Shown here one piece after another: positions 23,273 through 34,800 of a stretch of DNA of 64,000 bases. Every line of letters begins with the position of its first letter. Positions within the stretch are counted from its first letter, which is position 1. A program made the translations under genes and the position numbers. The notes below the pieces were generated by a model. The model was not told the origin of the DNA. It did no database searches and worked only from the letters and a program-made list of their open reading frames with translations. Where the stretch lies: contig NC_018390.1 in NCBI RefSeq assembly GCF_000208865.1, positions 1,536,790 through 1,600,789 of the forward strand, given 5' to 3'. Source of the DNA: Neospora caninum Liverpool. Taxonomy: Eukaryota; Apicomplexa; Conoidasida; Eucoccidiorida; Sarcocystidae.

Positions 23273-26200
23273 TTAGCCTTCAAAGAGAAACGGAAGCGCC
23301 ACAGTAGACGGGAGACTGCCACGGGAAGCAAAGGCGTCGAGGCCTTCGCCGCCATACGACACGCACGGCGAGATTTCACACAGCAGTTCTCGGAAACCCT
23401 GGCCTTCTTCCTCTTTCTCCTCTTTGCCTTTGCTTGTTTCCTCGCCGTCTTCGCCGTTTTCCCGTGTCTGCGACTCGCCTCTCGGTGCTGCCTCTTCACC
23501 TCGTTCAGGCGCCACTCCAGGCTGCTTTGCCGTGGCCTTGCTGCATGCGACGCGAACACCCGCCCGCCTCAGCCACGAGCAGTGCAATCGCGACAGATCG
23601 CGTTGGGCGCTGAAGAGGGTGTCTTCTGCAACCTCCGACAGCCGGCTCGGATCGGGAACGGGACTCGCATTCTTGATGGGGCTAAATTCCTCAGTCCGAC
23701 AGACCTCCACACACTGAAGGGAGAGCAAAGACAAAACCAGAAAGGGTTCAGGCTCCGGTGCGTCGTCTCCAGCTGCCGCTACGCAGAGACGTCGCTACAC
23801 GCCACGCCAGATTATGTGGCAAGAGAGTAGACAGAAACAAACCGGCGCGCGACCAAGACGCGCTTCAGTTCAGACCTTCTCCGCGTTCGCCACCAAAGAC
23901 ACTCTAAATTACCATACAGACATGTACACCTATATCCGGATATATATATATATATATATACGTATAGATACATCTATAGAAAGGCTGCGTGAGTTCTCAC
24001 AAGAAGACGGTGCCCCCCCTCCTGTCGGACGAGACGACCGTTTTGCACAAGAGGTCGTGCGGAGCGACGCCGAAGTCTCGAAGTTTCTTCATTGCATCGT
24101 TCGCTTGGCCGTGTCCCTTCTTCGTCTCATCTCCCTCTTCACTCTCTCCTTGTGTTCACTTTCTCTTCTTCTTCTCTTTCTTTCATTTCTTCTCTTTCTT
24201 CCCTTCCTTCTCTTTTCTTTTCGTTGTCTCGCAGGGGAGTCAGAGGCGTTGCTCACCAGAACGCGGGAGGCGAGGGCGAAGACGTCGAAGATGAAAAGCT
24301 CCAACTTCAAGCCTTGTTTAACTGGAATGGCCTCGCCATTTTCGACGGTGCCTGTGCCGTCCTGGCACCGGATCTCCGTCACCGGCCCTACCCGCGAGTC
24401 GCCCTCGTCGCCGCGTGGGAGCATCGCGTCGACGTTCTTCATCGCCAGGTGGTACGCCCCGTCCAGAGTGCGCCGGTTGCGCAACACCGCGCTGATAAAC
24501 CCGAGGTCGAAATAGTGCAGGCAAACATTCCCCCACTCAAACAGCAGCGCCTTCTCCGCCGGCGTCCGACTCGCCTCTGCGGCCCCAGCTCGCCCGGTGT
24601 CTCCAGAAGCCGAACTCACTTCCCTTCGCGCCAAACGCACCTCGTCCGGAAGTTCCGAGTATTCGATGACGGCCGGAATGCGTCGCCTTCCTCTCCGCGA
24701 CGCCGACCTTTCTTCACCATTCTTCCCATTTGTCGTGGACCCGGCCCCCTTCCTGTCCCCGTTCCCGATCCGCGTCCCCTCGCAGTCTTCACTTCCCCGT
24801 GGATCCTCTTCCTGGCCAGCTGCAGGCTCAGCAAGGACTTGGCACATGACGCCGACCTTCTCGTACGGGTGGCGCCGAGCCAGAACTTTGTTTCCGACCG
24901 GCACTTTCGCCTCCACGCAAATCCCGAAGAAGAGAGGATCGCCCACCTTCGCGAGGAGGTTGTCGACGCTGCACACCTGGATCCCCACGACGCCCTGTCG
25001 CTGCAGCTGCCCCAGAAGGCCCGACGTCGCCAGGGCGCTGAACACTCCGCCGTTGCCATTCGGCGCGGTGTGCATGCATCCGGGAGACTGGAGGAGGATG
25101 CGGCCGTCCGGCGAGAACGTCGGCAGGGAGGGTTGCACGAAGAAGGAGACAGTGGAGGGCGAGAGGCCAAAGTAGTCATTTTCTGCGAAGAACGCGCGAG
25201 TCTGGGCGTCATTTCGTTCGCTCGTCATTATCAACAGCGGCAAGGAGACGCGTGGGGGCTTCCGGGATGTCGCCGTGGCGCCGCAATCGGGCCTCAACAC
25301 CTTCCTGCTCCCGCCTTCCTCCCCTCTCTCTTCTGTGTGTTCTGTCTCTTCGGTCTCTTCTGTCTCCTCGGCTATCCTGTGCTTCGCCGGGGTTGCGGTT
25401 TCCGGTGCGTCCTCAGCTAGCTGGCACAGCCGCCGAATGCGCTCCGCAAAGATTTGGAAGATGCTCTTCCTCGAAAGGGGGCCCGCAGGAAGAACGCCCT
25501 TGGGCCCGGAGAAGCCGAGGCGCGTGCCGTCGCCTCCCGCCAACACGAGCACCGCCACGCGCCCGTCGCCTGCAGAAAGCAACGAAACCGAAGCCGACAG
25601 TGGCGATAGCGGACAGAAAGAAGAAAGAGGGAGAAGAGAGAGGGGAGAAGAGAGAAGAGAGAGAAGAGAGAGAAAAGGAAAGAGAAGAGAGAGAAAAGAA
25701 AAGAGGAGAGAGAGAGGAGAGGGAAAAGGAAAGAGAAGAGAGAGAAAAGGAAAGAGAAGAGAGAGAAGAGAGAAAAGGAAAGAGAAGAGAGAGAAGAGAG
25801 AAAAGAAAAGAGAAGAGAGAGAAGAGAGAAAAGAAAAGAGAAGAGAGAGAAAAGAAAAGAGGAGAGAGAGAGGAGAGAGGGGAGAAAAGGGAAGAGAGAG
25901 AAGAGAGAGAAGAGAAAAAGAGGGAGACGAAAACGAAGAAACACACACACAAGGACGAGAACGAACCGCGCGGGAGACGCGCGCGAAGCCCACTGGGAGA
26001 GGATAAAGAAGACCGACAAGAAACGTGAGAAGAAACACGGAACGGGTAACACGGGCGAGAGCGACAAAGAGAAAGAGCAAAAGTGAAAAGAGGGGAAGAA
26101 AAGGAGCAACAACCTCAGACGTTCATCGGCCTGTGTCGAGCGAGTGCAATAGCGAGTATATCGACTTGGGAAATGCCCGGGATGGGCAACGAAAAAAGAA

Positions 26201-27325
26201 GAAGATCAAGGCGGCTGCGGTTGAAGAGAACGAGTAAGATCAGTGCTACGTGCGCTTCACCAGCGGCGCACCTCGCCTCTCCCCACTTACACATACCAAA
26301 GAGGATAGAGTCGGATGCACGGCACGTCTCTCGCATCCACGTGGACACGACGTTCATCAGTCATCTATTTCAAAACGCGTATCTGGTTCCCTCACAAACA
26401 CATGAACAGTGGCATACGCACATGTAAAGCATAAACATACACAAACACGCATATATGTATCTATATATATATATATATATATATGTTAAGCATCCGAACG
26501 TGTGTATGTGAAAGTTGAGAGCTCTGTGGTGGATCTTGCCTATTGTCGTGCGTGCTTGGTCTTACGAATCAGTTTTAGACCCAGGGAGAACCAGTGGCGT
26601 CGCACGCGCTCCGGGGTGGCGTCTAGGCGAACGAGAGGACAGGCGCTCGTCTCCATTCGGGCGTAGAGACTGGCGAGACATCCGCCATCGTCGCGAGATT
26701 CCCCTGACCCTCCCGAGTCGCCTCTCTCGTCACCCGAGTCCTCGGCGCCAGCCTGTTTACTCCAGGAGATCACATCTGGAGGAAAGCACGTCTTTCGACA
26801 GCACCTTGACGGGAGTTGGACCCACGAGGCCTCATCACCGTCCAGCTGCGGGCCTTCTTTCCGCGCGGAACCGTTTCCCCCGTCTTTCCCCTCCCGCGCT
26901 GCTTTGCCTGCGCATGCATCTGACACCGCGCGGGACTTCACACCCCTCGCCTCGGCAGGCAGAGGAGCGGAGGCCGAACCAGCTGCGCATGTGGCAGGCG
27001 CAGCGACCGAGCGCTGCCTTTCTGACGTTTGAGCGTCCGTCGCGGCTGCAGCCTTGTCTTGGTGGCGCTTGAGAGCTGATCGGAAGATGCTGGAAACTCT
27101 GCAGGGATCGTAGTAGGCGAGCTGGCGCGCAAACGCGCTCTGTTCTGACGGCGAAAGCTGAGAGAGAAAGTGGAGAACGTGAGCCTGCTGCGCAGCAGAG
27201 TATTCGCACCGAACGGCGTCCAAGCAAGCGGGAAGCCTGGGCTGTGTGCCGTTCGGAAACCCCCAGGCTCCAACGCCGGCGTCGCGAGGGGGAGACGGCG
27301 GAGAGTCGCCTTGCTCAGGCAGCAT
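23273..27325 (-). CDS. UAP1: UDP-N-acetylglucosamine pyrophosphorylase (UAP1 family)
   Basis: This cytosolic enzyme makes UDP-GlcNAc and pyrophosphate from UTP and GlcNAc-1-phosphate, feeding GPI anchors, N-glycans and other glycans. Three exons join in phase on the minus strand: 27325-26566, 25569-24257 and 23713-23273 (stop TAA), giving about 837 aa against about 520 in humans. The N-terminal helical region (EYSAAQQAHVLHFLSQL, about 40-80) precedes the nucleotidyltransferase signature LAGGDGTRLGFSGPKG (about 263-278). Further family segments are MHTAPNGNGGVFSAL, VCSVDNLLAKVGDP, EWGNVCLHYFDLGF and, in the last exon, EEFSPIKNA and CEISPCVSYGGEGLDAF. The extra length comes from charged low-complexity inserts, for example in the last exon before CEISP and after the VGVMCQVL segment. 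The ATG at 27325 is the first that gives a family-like N-terminus. The gene lies divergent to RPA2. Family assignment is secure; activity is inferred from the intact signature. Confidence 0.93.
23939..23960. repeat. (TA)n microsatellite in intron 2 of UAP
   Basis: An alternating TA run of about 22 bases lies in the intron 23714-24256. Confidence 0.9.
25610..25930 (-). repeat. About 320-nt pyrimidine tract upstream of the UAP intron 1 acceptor
   Basis: The plus strand is almost pure A/G here (GAGAGAAGA/AAAGAA variants); in the UAP transcript this is an unbroken C/U tract. It ends about 40 nt before the 3' splice site at 25570, so it acts as, or swamps, the polypyrimidine tract of intron 1 (25570-26565). 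The units are imperfect permutations of GAGAGAAAAG, so replication slippage is likely. Mirror-symmetric purine-pyrimidine DNA of this kind can form triplex (H-DNA). Confidence 0.9.
26462..26484. repeat. (TA)n microsatellite near the 5' end of UAP intron 1
   Basis: An alternating TA run of about 23 bases lies some 80 nt downstream (in the transcript) of the intron 1 donor at 26565. Confidence 0.9.
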
Positions 27326-28093
27326 CTTGGAACGAGGCCAGAGACGGAGACAGACACCGGAAACGAGGTCGTGGAGAACCCGGAGGACACTCCGAGCGAG
27401 AGGCGGCAGAAGAGGAAACTGAGAAAGAAGAGCAAGACGAGGGGAAAGAAGGGGAAGAAAGTCAACAGGAGGAAGAGGAAGAAGAGGCAGGCGCGCACGG
27501 CAGTGTGCTACACAAGAGCGAGAAGCGTTGCAGGAGAGCCGGAGTCGGGGGGCTTCAGCTGGAAGACAGAGGAAAGGAGAAGAGAAACGCCTTCCTCGTC
27601 TCGTCCCTTCACCAGTCAGAGAGCAAAGGCGTAGGAAGCCTTTAAAAACCTTGGCGGCTCGAAGCGAGTCAAATTGACCAAAGTTCTTTCCAGGCAGCGC
27701 GCGATGCAGACGGGGAGACAGGGGCGAAGTGGCTTGGGTTTTCTCAGACGGCCAAGAACACCAAAATGGGACGGCGAAGCGTCGGGCCCTCAGAAGAGGA
27801 CAGCGAATGTCGACTGTGAGGGAGGAAAGGGAAAGGAGCGCTTTTGCCGAATGCAGAAGCCTTGTCCGCCCATCGGACGTGAGAAACGCGAGAAACGCAA
27901 GAGACTCTCTCCAGATCGATCGGCGAACGATGTGCATCTGAGGCAGCTGCGGGGTGCGGCGTCCTCGGGGGATGCCCTCGATGGTTTCCGCTCGGTTGTC
28001 TCTCCTGTCTCCCTTTCTCTCCTGTCTCCGCACAAGTGGTGCTCGCGAGAGGAAAGCGCCAGGAAAGGAGGGGGCGGCGAAAGGAACAGCGAA

Positions 28094-28150
28094 GGGGAGA
28101 GGGGGGGAAGAAGACTCTAAACCCCAACGCAAGGGAGGGGGGGGAGGGGG
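28094..28150. other. G-run cluster with G-quadruplex potential
   Basis: Runs of four to eight G on the plus strand recur within about 60 bases, separated by short A-containing spacers, and so meet the usual spacing for intramolecular G-quadruplex folding. It lies about 770 nt upstream of the UAP start. Confidence 0.6.
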
Positions 28151-28837
28151 CAGACGAAAAGAGGTGCTCCAGAAGGCAGCGTTATCCTGTTTTTCCCTCA
28201 CCGTCGCTTCTTCAGGAAGACGCTGTCTCTCTCCTTTAACTCGCCCCGGGTTTCTGTCGGTTTCTCCGTCGCGTGAGGAAAAACGGTTCTCGGCTTCGTG
28301 CACGGAAAAAGCTTTTTCGTTTTTCTTTGCTGCGCGGCAGGCAGCGTGAGTGTCTCTCTGGCTTGGCACGCGTCTTTCTCGCTTGCGGCTGTGTGCGAGA
28401 GATCCTGGAAGGAAGGAGCTCGTGGAAGTGTGAAAGAGATACGAACTCAGGGTTGCATGCATCTCTCTCTCGCTTGCCGTCTCGGCTTCTCTTCAGACTT
28501 TTCTCTTCGCGGTGGTTTTCCTCCAGTTGAAAGTCGCTCTTCGTCTGCTTTTCTCCGTCGAGCCGTGTGCATGCGCATGCGCTTGAGGTGGTCTTGCACA
28601 CACACACGTGTCCTCGGTACAACCCGCTTTTCCTCATCGCTCAACGGCGCACCGGTTGCGCAAGTACGGTGCGTCTCCCCGGAGATTCCTTTTCCTGCGC
28701 ATGGCCCCGCTTGTGTTCCTTTCCTTTTTAGAAAAGAAGCACACCGTCGAAACGGTCCCTTTTATCCCGTGCCTCCCCTGTTCTTCACCAGCGAGGAGAA
28801 GAAGGAGCGTGGTGTTCTCCGTGCAAAAACGCGCCAA

Positions 28838-28860
28838 CCCCCCCCCCCCCCTCCCCCCCC
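28838..28860. repeat. C14-T-C8 homopolymer tract
   Basis: Fourteen C, one T and eight C on the plus strand, in the UAP/RPA2 spacer about 720 bases upstream of the RPA2 ATG. Such tracts are prone to length errors in sequencing and to slippage. Confidence 0.9.
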
Positions 28861-29578
28861 TCCGAGGTTTTCTCTCGCTTGTCTTCCCGTCTCCTTTTTT
28901 TTGGACTTTCTTTTCCATCGCGCTCGTTCGGCAAACTCCTCTGGAGCAACCGCACCGTCTCGCGGTATCTCTTCTGCGCTTCTGCCTCCTCGCCGCCGCG
29001 GCCTCTCCGGGCTGTACGCACACCCTTGCGCCGCTTTGCGTTGTGTCTTTCGCGTCTCGGCCGCTTGTTCCACTTTGAAGCTCTCCGGCAATCTCTGCTT
29101 TGTTTGCGTGCATGTTGCGAAGGAAAGGAACCCGAGGTTCAGACGGAGGTTCCGTGAAGATGCCTCTACTGGGAACCGCACACACTCTCTTCTGTCCTTT
29201 GCTCCGTCCTCTGGTTCGCCAGTTGCGCTCTTGAACCGCACGCCGTCGCATTCGTGTCGCATCCAGTCTTTGCACTCTCAGCTGGTCGCTTTTCTGCTTC
29301 TCGCGTGTTCAAGTCAAGGCAGAAATCGCGAATCCAACGAGGACGGCCTCTCTTTCCTCCAGGTTCTCTTCGCTGCCGCGCCGCGTCTCTCCCGCCTCGT
29401 TCACACAATCCCTGTGTCTCCTTTTGTAGTGCTGTGTCCTTTTCTCCTGTCCGTTTGTGTTTCTCTTCTCCCCTCACGTCCGAGCCTGTCTATCCCCTAG
29501 TTACCTTTTCTCCATCCTCCCCTCGCTCGTCTCCCCCCGTCTCTCATCTCCCTCGTCCCTGTCTCTGCTCTCGTCGCC

Positions 29579-31729
29579 ATGGCGTTTTTCGACGACTCGT
29601 CGAGTTTCTTTTCTTCCTCCTTCGGGGGGGATTTTGGCGGACATGCCGGCGACGCGCTGATGCCCCGGCGTTCGAGCGGAGGTTTCAGTTCGCAGCCGTT
29701 CGAAGAGTTTGCCTCGCCCTCGCTCCTCCCCTCCCAGCAGACCAAGCAGAGCCGCGCCTCGCCTTCCTTCCAGGGAACCGCAGCCTCCGGCGCCGAAGGT
29801 CTCGTCTACGTGACTGTGGGGATGCTACACCGCGCCGCGCGGGAGATGCGCGAGGGCGGCGAGGAGACAAAGAGCGAGAAGAAGGCGTTCCGACTCCATG
29901 GCAACGACGTCGGCCTGGTGGGGCTCCGCGGCTGGGTTGCGCCTCCAGGGTGTGAGAAGCTCGCGTCGCTCGTGCGCTTCAAACTCGAAGACGGCACAGG
30001 CCAAGTCGAAGTCGAGTACGACGTCGTCGACGGCAAACCGTGGTGGGGTGTCTTCGAGGAAGAGGCTGCAGGCGTGGTGGTGCCCGAGCTCGACGCCAAC
30101 GGTACCCGGGAGGCAGGCAAGGATGGCGATGAAGGAGAGACGGGAAGCCGGAACCAGACTGCGGAAGCTGTCCAGGTTCTGAGTGGGAAGAAGCGCTTCC
30201 TCGAGGTCGGATCCCTCGTGCGCATCGCCGCAGGCGTGTCGACGGACTTGAAGGGCGAGGTGTCCCTCTCGGCGTCGGCCTGCTCGCCCATCAAAGACCC
30301 CGCGGAATTCGTCCTCCTCCACCCTGCAGCGGTCGCGCACGCAGCCGCGACGTTCGCCGCGAGACGCGGCACACTGCAGGCGCAGGAAGAGAAGGAGGTG
30401 AAGCCTGAGGGCGACCAAGCCGTCAAGAAGATCAAGACCGAAGACGCGAAAGCAGAAACGAAGCACGAAGGCGACGGCGAAACGGAGGCGACGGCGCATC
30501 TGTCCCCCGGTGAGCGAGGGTGCAAAGCGAGAAGACCCATTGTGGAGAGACAGCGACAGAGACTCCACAAATCGGGGCGGGGATGAGTGTGCGCGGGAGT
30601 TGACAAGGACTCTGCGAAGAGAAGGTATCGGGTCGCCACGCAGAGAGAGAGGCCAGCGGCTGAAGAAAGGAAACGAGACAGAAACGTCAGAACGCGAGGC
30701 AGACAGTTGGGCGCCTGCAGTGGAGACACTCAATCCGAGAGCTCCCACATCGCCGTAGAGACACTGCGATAGCTTTTCGCTCCTTGAAAACAGCGCCAAC
30801 CGCCGCGCTTGGTGGCGCAGGCTTCCGAGGTGTCTGGTGCTCTTTCAGACGTGTCCGTGCATGCGGTCAGAACCTCTGCCAGGGAGCGGTCGCGGCGTGT
30901 GCGCTGGAGCGGCTGTGTTTTCAACCTTGAGAAGCGAGACAAACGAAGGCAAGGTGTGCCGCTGTGGAACCTGAACTCTCGCGGCTTTGGCTAATGTGTC
31001 CCTTTGTGCCTTGGCGCTTCACTCTGTCCGCTGCAGAGGAGGCGCAGAAGCTGCTGGCAGATTACGGCCACATCGAGGACCTTGTCCAGCGCGAGATCAT
31101 TCTGATTCTCCTCACGCAAGGCGGGGGGGCGAAACGCGCGCCGAGGGCCACGGTGAAGGCTGAAGCGCTGCGACGGAACCGCGCATGCACGGGTAAGCAC
31201 GCCAGAAGAAAAGCAGAACACAGGCGAGGGGTGTCTGTCTCCGCTGCAAGTTTCCACACACGTCGAGGCGAGACAGGCGCGAGGGACGGGACTGGCGATG
31301 CTCTTCAGCCTGTTAAAAGAGCAGCCTGTGGGCGTTCATCGGCCTTTCGCAAGAGGAACCAAGGTGAGTGTTTGTTCCTCTCTCTTCGCCTTCTTTTGCG
31401 TCGCGGCTCGGGCTGGGACGAGACTCGTTTTCGCGCGCACCTTCTCATGGGTGTCCCGGTTGTTCTCCGGCTGGTTTTGCTGTCTCTCGAATTGCAAAGA
31501 CAGCTGTTAAACGTGCACGTTCCTGCAGCTTAGTAAATCACGCTTCGTCTCTTGCAAAACGCTGAACCCGAGAACCAATGGGGCCGTGTCTGCATGCGCG
31601 ACGCCAGTGTGCTGTTGCTGGGTTGGTGTGCTTGCGCATGCAGAGGAGCAGTTGGAGGCTGCGCTGAAGGAACTGGAAGAAGCGGCTGAGATCATCGAAC
31701 ATGCAGGCTTTGTGGCTCTTGCTTGCTAG
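29579..31729 (+). CDS. RPA2: Replication protein A 32-kDa subunit (RPA2)
   Basis: RPA2 is the middle subunit of the heterotrimeric nuclear single-stranded-DNA-binding complex used in replication, repair and recombination. Three exons join in phase: 29579-30509, 31037-31192 and 31644-31729 (stop TAG), giving 390 aa; human RPA2 has about 270. Residues 1-70 are a Ser/Gly/Phe-rich tail with SP and SQ sites, as in other RPA2 proteins, where this tail is phosphorylated by CDK and PIKK kinases. The OB fold (about 76-250) begins VYVTVGMLHRA, continues LVGLRGWV and LEDGTGQVEVEYDVVDGKPWW, and is interrupted by an acidic insert (about 160-195). A charged linker rich in Lys/Glu (about 262-310) leads to the C-terminal winged helix (about 312-390; LVQREIILILL and LEAALKELEEAAEIIEHAGF). 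The ATG sits in GTCGCCATGG. Confidence 0.9.
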
Positions 31730-31793
31730 GAAGCGCCGAAGAAAAAAGACACTCACGGGAGACGAAGAGTCCGGAGACCAAGACGTCAGGGAG

Positions 31794-31831
<38 letters not shown>

Positions 31832-34800
31832 GTGTAGGTATGCGTTTGCGGGAGAGAGAGAATGGTGGAGAGAGGCCGAGACACTGAATGGCAATTCTTT
31901 CTTTGAAAAGGAGGTACAGAAAGGCAGTTAGCTTGGTGAAAGCGCGGGGACAACGCGAGAGAGAAGGCAAGCAACGCACGAAGATGGGATGATTTTGACG
32001 GTCAGGTGGGTGTAGCAAAAGGAGGAAAGAGGATGCGGAGGAGGGTGAGGAGAGGCTGTACCGTAAAAAAGCTACGGCAGAGCAGACGGGAAGAAGTACA
32101 GAGAGCCTGTGGAACGAGAAGACGAGGAAACCGCGTGGCGCCGATGAAGCCAGCAGGTCTGAAGGGGGGAGCGCTGTGTGTTTTTCGCGTGTCAACTAAA
32201 CCCGACACGAAATGCTCTTTCTTCAGTCCGTAGTTGGTATAGCCCGAGAGCGCAAGTTGCGACGAAGGGAGAGAATCCAGCGCTGGTGTGCAAATGGCGA
32301 GAGGGAGGACTCGACGAAAAAGGCGAAACGCAATGCATACACGAGTGTGAGTCTGTTTGTCCACGTACATTCAAATATGTATCTGCCTCTACGACATACA
32401 GATGGTGTGTGAGGCAGGCTTTTTCGTCACCTATGACAAAGCAGCTATATGGTGTGTGTGCGTGTCTGTGCCAAGCGTGTGAAAAACACAGTAAACGGGA
32501 TTGTTTAAAGCCGCGTTCCTTCACATATGAATGTAGACGTGTTTTCTACGTGGCGTGGTGTTTGGTGGTGTGTCCTTTTCTTTACGGGCATCCTCCAGAA
32601 ACCGTGTGGGAAGTGAATCTCCACCACTTCGCTGCAAAGCTCCATCTGGATGAGTTTTCCAGTAGGCTCATTTCAGCGAGGCACAGGAGGCGCCGCACCG
32701 TCCCCGCTCGTATCACGTGCGACAGACAGCCAGGCGAACGTAGGAAAAGACACTGGCGGAGTGAAGAGCTCTCCATGTAATATCGGAATCGCAGGCGCTG
32801 TGTACCCACATGTTAGGGCCCCTGACATTGCCTTACTGACAGCGGTAGTTTTAAATGTTTGTATATTCATACTATGTAAAAAGTAGGAGCTCTATTGAAT
32901 AAAACTCTTTTTCGTTAGTAATTAAGAATTTCAAATTTCGGGATTCGCTCTCGTTCAAAAAACAAAGAGGAGAATGCTGGAAAGCCACCGCTGTACCCTG
33001 GTGCGTGAACTGAAATGTGCGAATGCGCCGAGTGCTGGTACTACAGCTTCTTGCAAGTCTCGCAGAGACGCGACGAGTTGGGTTGCTTCCCGCCCAGACC
33101 TCTCCTTACCCGCTTACCCTCTCCCGCAATGCAGCGGCAAGACAGCTAAAGCATGGTCAGAACCAGGGAATGTCGTTTCACTGCCCCGGCCGCAGGCATC
33201 TCGAGTTGGAAAGCCGCAACATCACGGGCACCAAACACAATTCATATCTATATCGCTATGTAGATATGCATATGCATACGCATTTATACTGGCAGATATA
33301 GACAGGTGGCTATGCCTGTTTCGTGGGTCAGCAAACGGTCGTTCCCCCCATTCGTCTTCGAGAAGGAAAGGATGTTGATAACGCTATGGTCGGGCACTGC
33401 CTTTGAAACTGGGAAAACCTGGAGGGGTTCGCGCCTTTTGAGCGAATCCCGCAATCTGTGGATGAGGAAGTGTGGAACAGAAGAGTGAAAAGGGCGACTT
33501 CTGCTACCCGGCATTGCTGGCCAACTGGACGAGTGACCGATCACAGTAAGATGAGCACGGGCGGCAGAGAGGGAGAGACGGATTTCACTGACTGTTCCTC
33601 TCGACAGCGTATACAGTCGTCAACATTCAAGAGCGTATCTGCATAACAGGAAACAGCCGACAGGTCGTCGTACGCGTCCGAACCTTTTAATGACAGTAAG
33701 AACGAGAGAAGCCTCATAAGTCAAACGAGGGAGAGCGGGGAGGGGTGTCGGCCCTTCCTGAAATACCACACCGGTCGCTTGGATGGCAAAAGAGACTCGA
33801 ATGGTGCAGGCGCCACGCTTGGGGGACATCACCGTTTTCTTCTCGAACATCGGCAAGCGCTAGTGAATGGCCGAAACGAGACCAGATGTCACCGGATGGG
33901 CTTCGACTACAGAACGCGGCTTTGGAAGTTTGTTCCGAGCGTTGTGGGATGATCCACTACCAAATTACGAGATACGGGAGAATGGTGTCCAAGTACCCTG
34001 GCACTCCAATCAGAGGGATCAGAAACGCGTGTGCGCTCAACGTTTGTTTCTCTATTCTGGGCCATTCTCGGCCAACAGCTGGGGAACGTCGAGCGTCTCG
34101 AGAACCCCTGCAGGTATCGCTGATGGCGGCCAGCCGGGGTGCCCGGACGCAACGCACAAATGATCGAGATCGTGTTTTCCTTCGTGGTATGCTGGAAAAC
34201 TGTCGCGGGCGTTTCCACTGGAAGTTGTTTCGCACTTAAAGGTTCCTTTTTCCAGCTACTGTTTCAGCCGGAAGATCCCCTTTCTTTCGAGCACTACCCG
34301 CCTGCCTTCCTCTCTTGCTAGAGCTGTGTGAAGCAAGCATGCGCCTGGGCCTCACTTTCGAGGTATTCTGCAAAGCTGCCAAACCCATCTTTGACCATTA
34401 CAGAGCCAATCTGAATGCTACGCGGTTTTCTGCGTCTTGGAACACCTCCACTTTACGCCCCTCAACGGCTTTCTAACACAGAGTCCCGTTGCGCACCAAC
34501 TTCCGGGAGTTCCCCGACGGAGCGAGTGCCGCGGGTTCCTCACAACTGGACGTTTGCTCCTCAAGGAAACGCGCGTGGCTGCATACGAACAGGCGCCGAC
34601 CCTTTGTTTAAGAGTACCCACGGCCGGGGCCTGACTCCTCTCCAAGACAAAGATATGGCACGTTTCTTTGTCGCCCGTGGTTCGCAAGACAAGGCAACCC
34701 CAGAACACCCGTGTTTGACAGTTGACGTTGGTAGTCAGCACACACAGGGAGACTCAGCGTTTTCTGGTTGGAGAGGCAAGGACTAAAAGGAGAGAGAACT

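Larger units (their letters stand above)
27326..29578. promoter_or_regulatory. Divergent UAP/RPA2 spacer with G-runs, a C-tract and TGCATGC palindromes
   Basis: UAP starts at 27325 on the minus strand and RPA2 at 29579 on the plus strand, so this 2.25 kb should contain both promoters and 5' UTRs. Visible elements are clustered G-runs at about 28094-28150, a C14-T-C8 tract at 28838-28860, and TGCATGC at 28454-28460 and 28568-28574; the second is followed by another GCATGC. TGCATGC-type motifs are known apicomplexan promoter elements bound by AP2-family factors. The pyrimidine-rich stretch 29390-29575 just before the RPA2 ATG is typical of a coccidian start region. A 400-codon plus frame (28298-29500) is pyrimidine-rich spacer, not a credible protein. 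Confidence 0.5.

Noticed and set aside
24092..25420. A 442-codon plus-strand open frame opposite UAP
   Set aside because: It overlaps the catalytic exon of UAP on the other strand and has no recognisable domain; the minus-strand frame carries the full enzyme signature.
25580..26112. Long Ser/Leu/Phe or Arg/Glu repeat proteins read through the purine tract, including an upstream extension of the UAP frame
   Set aside because: These are translations of the GA-rich repeat within UAP intron 1. A good acceptor at 25570 and donor at 26565 join the two conserved halves of UAP in phase without it.
28298..29500. A 400-codon plus-strand open frame upstream of RPA2
   Set aside because: It is driven by pyrimidine-rich promoter and 5' UTR sequence, includes the C-tract, overlaps other open frames and matches no family.
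32780..33000. A nuclear insert of mitochondrial or apicoplast DNA
   Set aside because: The AT-rich patch is suggestive, but I cannot match it to any organellar gene or rRNA fragment by eye, so I do not call it.
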